From Fibrobacteres bacterium CG2_30_45_31 (GTDB lineage Bacteria; Fibrobacterota; Fibrobacteria; Fibrobacterales; Fibrobacteraceae): 7,156 bases of DNA. Of the stretch, positions 5,917 through 7,156 are shown in pieces. The stretch spans positions 1 to 7,156 of the forward strand of contig MNYL01000113.1 in the NCBI GenBank assembly GCA_001873075.1, read 5' to 3'. Positions within the stretch are counted from its first letter, which is position 1. Every line of letters starts with the position of its first letter. The notes under the pieces are model-generated. The model saw only the letters and a program-made list of their open reading frames with translations. It had not been told where the DNA came from and made no database searches. The position numbers and the translations under genes were made by a program.

Positions 5917-7100
5917 AAAGAATCGTTATCGTAGACTTCAATAATTTTTGGAGCCCTTCTGGCGGTGGCGTGCGACGCTACCACCTTCAGCGAATGAAAT
6001 TTTACCAAACACGAGAAGACGCGCTTCTTGTTTTTGCGATGCCCGATTCTAAAACCTATACTGAAAAAATTTCGGATAGTCTGATCATTGAGCATATCAA
6101 AACCTTTCGTTTTCCTGGCCATTGGGAATATCGTTTTATTTGGAAACAAAGTTCTATTGTTCCGGTGCTTCAAAAATACACCCCTGATGTTATTGAAGTC
6201 GGTTCTCCTTATATTCTACCTGCTGCGATTGCAAAAGCCGCAAAAAAGCTGAAGAAGAAACCTCTTCTCACAGGATTCTGGCATGCGGATTTTCCGGTGA
6301 CCTATGTGCGTCGCTATTTTGAAAAATGGGGAGTTCACTCATTTGCCAAAGTCATGGAAAAGCTCGCCTTCGCCTATGCACGATCCAGTTTCAAGGGCTA
6401 TGAGAATATTCAAGTTTCATCCCACGAAGTATTAAACCGCTTAGGGGAAAACGGATTTGAAAAGAATCGTCTGGAGTGGATGCCTTTGGGTTGCGATATC
6501 GAGATGTTCAAGCCTGAGCGCCGCGATGAATCGCTCACAAAATCGCTCAAGGATGGGGAACCCAATCGCCCTACTATCTTTTTTCCTCATCGTTTTTGTG
6601 ACGAAAAGGGACTACGGCTTTTACTCGCCGCCTATCCGTTGATTTCTCAAGCGTTGAAAATGGAACCCGCCATTCTTTTTGCAGGTACAGGCCCTGATTT
6701 GCCCCGAGTCGAAGAAGCCGAAAAAAAGTTTCCGCATATTCGTTATGTGGGTTTCGTTAAATCAACAGAAGCAATGGCCCACTATTATGCAAGTTGTGAA
6801 ATTGGCTTTGCACTTTCAGGTTGGGAAACTTTTGGTCTTTCTATTTTGGAAAGCATGGCAAGTGGAAATTGCTTGGTGGCTGCGTCTACAGGGGCTGCTG
6901 GGGAACACATCCGTGAATCCGGTGCCGGAGTTATTCTCCAAGAACACACGCCCGAAGCGCTTTCTAAGGCGGCATTAGAACTTATTTCAAATGATTTTTT
7001 AGAAATGCGTCAAAAGGCTCGTGCTTACGCGGAAAAGTTCAGTTGGGATGCTTGTTTTGATCGCCAATTAGAAATGTATAAGCGCGTTATTTCCACCTAG
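5913..7100 (+). CDS. Glycosyltransferase family 4 (GT-B fold)
   Basis: This is a retaining GT-B glycosyltransferase that moves a sugar from a nucleotide-sugar donor to a lipid or glycan acceptor, probably at the cytoplasmic face of the membrane. The N-terminal acceptor domain shows the glycine-rich loop SGGGVRRYH (16-24) and the acceptor-side histidine in FWHADFP (122-128, H124), a pattern shared with MgtA, PimB and SqdX-like lipid glycosyltransferases. The C-terminal donor domain has the basic pair R227 and K232 in PHRFCDEKGL (225-234), AGTGP (257-261), and the family E-x7-E motif as E305 and E313 in GWETFGLSILESMASG (303-318). Length (395 aa) is normal. No signal peptide or membrane segment is seen. 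The ATG overlaps the upstream stop (ATGA), and only a purine-rich GAGAAGA precedes it, so its translation is probably coupled to the primase-helicase-like gene. Donor and acceptor cannot be assigned; a membrane lipid acceptor is a guess. Confidence 0.87.
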   Translation: MKRIVIVDFNNFWSPSGGGVRRYHLQRMKFYQTREDALLVFAMPDSKTYTEKISDSLIIEHIKTFRFPGHWEYRFIWKQSSIVPVLQKYTPDVIEVGSPYILPAAIAKAAKKLKKKPLLTGFWHADFPVTYVRRYFEKWGVHSFAKVMEKLAFAYARSSFKGYENIQVSSHEVLNRLGENGFEKNRLEWMPLGCDIEMFKPERRDESLTKSLKDGEPNRPTIFFPHRFCDEKGLRLLLAAYPLISQALKMEPAILFAGTGPDLPRVEEAEKKFPHIRYVGFVKSTEAMAHYYASCEIGFALSGWETFGLSILESMASGNCLVAASTGAAGEHIRESGAGVILQEHTPEALSKAALELISNDFLEMRQKARAYAEKFSWDACFDRQLEMYKRVIST

Positions 7101-7111
7101 CGTTTCTTAAG

Positions 7112-7156
7112 ATGTATTATTTTTTAGTGAGACAAAAGGGAATCCCCTTTCGTCAA
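7112..7156 (+). CDS. Possible start of a further gene, cut by the window end
   Basis: An ATG 11 bases after the glycosyltransferase stop opens a frame of 15 codons (MYYFLVRQKGIPFRQ) with no stop before the window ends. The close spacing would fit a third gene of the operon. No clear Shine-Dalgarno is present (only TTAAG directly upstream) and a hairpin lies within it, so it may be chance. The product is not recognisable. Confidence 0.25.
   Translation, partial: MYYFLVRQKGIPFRQ
7131..7154. other. Stem-loop near the window end, possible terminator
   Basis: The arm 7131-7140 (GACAAAAGGG) pairs with 7145-7154 (CCCTTTCGTC) at 9 of 10 positions around the loop AATC. Read on the minus strand the odd pair becomes G-U, so the stem is complete there. 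No T run follows on the plus strand within the window. It could terminate the glycosyltransferase transcript or a convergent minus-strand transcript, or be incidental. Confidence 0.35.

Noticed and set aside
5856..6173. 105-codon minus-strand frame across the primase-helicase/glycosyltransferase junction
   Set aside because: It is antisense to two well-supported genes, has no recognisable domain, and is best explained by codon bias of the sense strand.

Overview
The window looks like an ordinary chromosomal stretch of a Gram-negative (diderm) bacterium with moderate GC (just under 50% by eye, not counted). Pointers are a murein-peptide amidase of the MpaA type, a membrane-embedded phosphatidylserine synthase, an oligopeptide-type solute-binding protein and a RuvC resolvase. 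Nothing fixes the taxon. Overall style would fit Fibrobacterota or a neighbouring non-proteobacterial phylum, but that is only a guess. No rRNA, tRNA, IS element, CRISPR array or integrase was seen, and no gene-free stretch is longer than about 95 bases.

Layout: (1) positions 1-1134 (+) hold the 3' two thirds of a family 5 ABC-transporter solute-binding protein, closed by a perfect 11-bp hairpin terminator. (2) pssA (1215-2042, +) makes phosphatidylserine. It runs tail-to-tail into a minus-strand operon, with a 7-bp overlap of the two gene ends. (3) The minus-strand operon reads ruvC (3943-3395), a VanY/M15-type carboxypeptidase (3398-2721) and mpaA (2743-2036). Its genes overlap by 4 and 23 bases, so they are almost certainly co-transcribed and translationally coupled. 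(4) A 92-base divergent intergenic region carries two back-to-back inverted repeats. (5) A plus-strand pair follows: a 626-residue CHC2 zinc finger/Toprim/RecA-like protein (4036-5916) laid out like T7 gp4 or Twinkle, overlapping by ATGA a family 4 glycosyltransferase (5913-7100). The window ends in a hairpin and possibly the first codons of another gene.

How the genes fit together: MpaA and the signal-less M15 peptidase could form a cytosolic murein-peptide recycling step, and the solute-binding protein could supply peptides to it; the last link is inference. PssA and the glycosyltransferase may both serve the cell envelope. The most unusual gene is the primase-helicase-like protein. It keeps the zinc ligands, the Toprim glutamate, the Walker A Lys-Thr, the catalytic glutamate and the Walker B aspartate. 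It has lost the Toprim DxD pair and the P-loop glycines, which suggests a repurposed paralogue rather than a working replicative enzyme.
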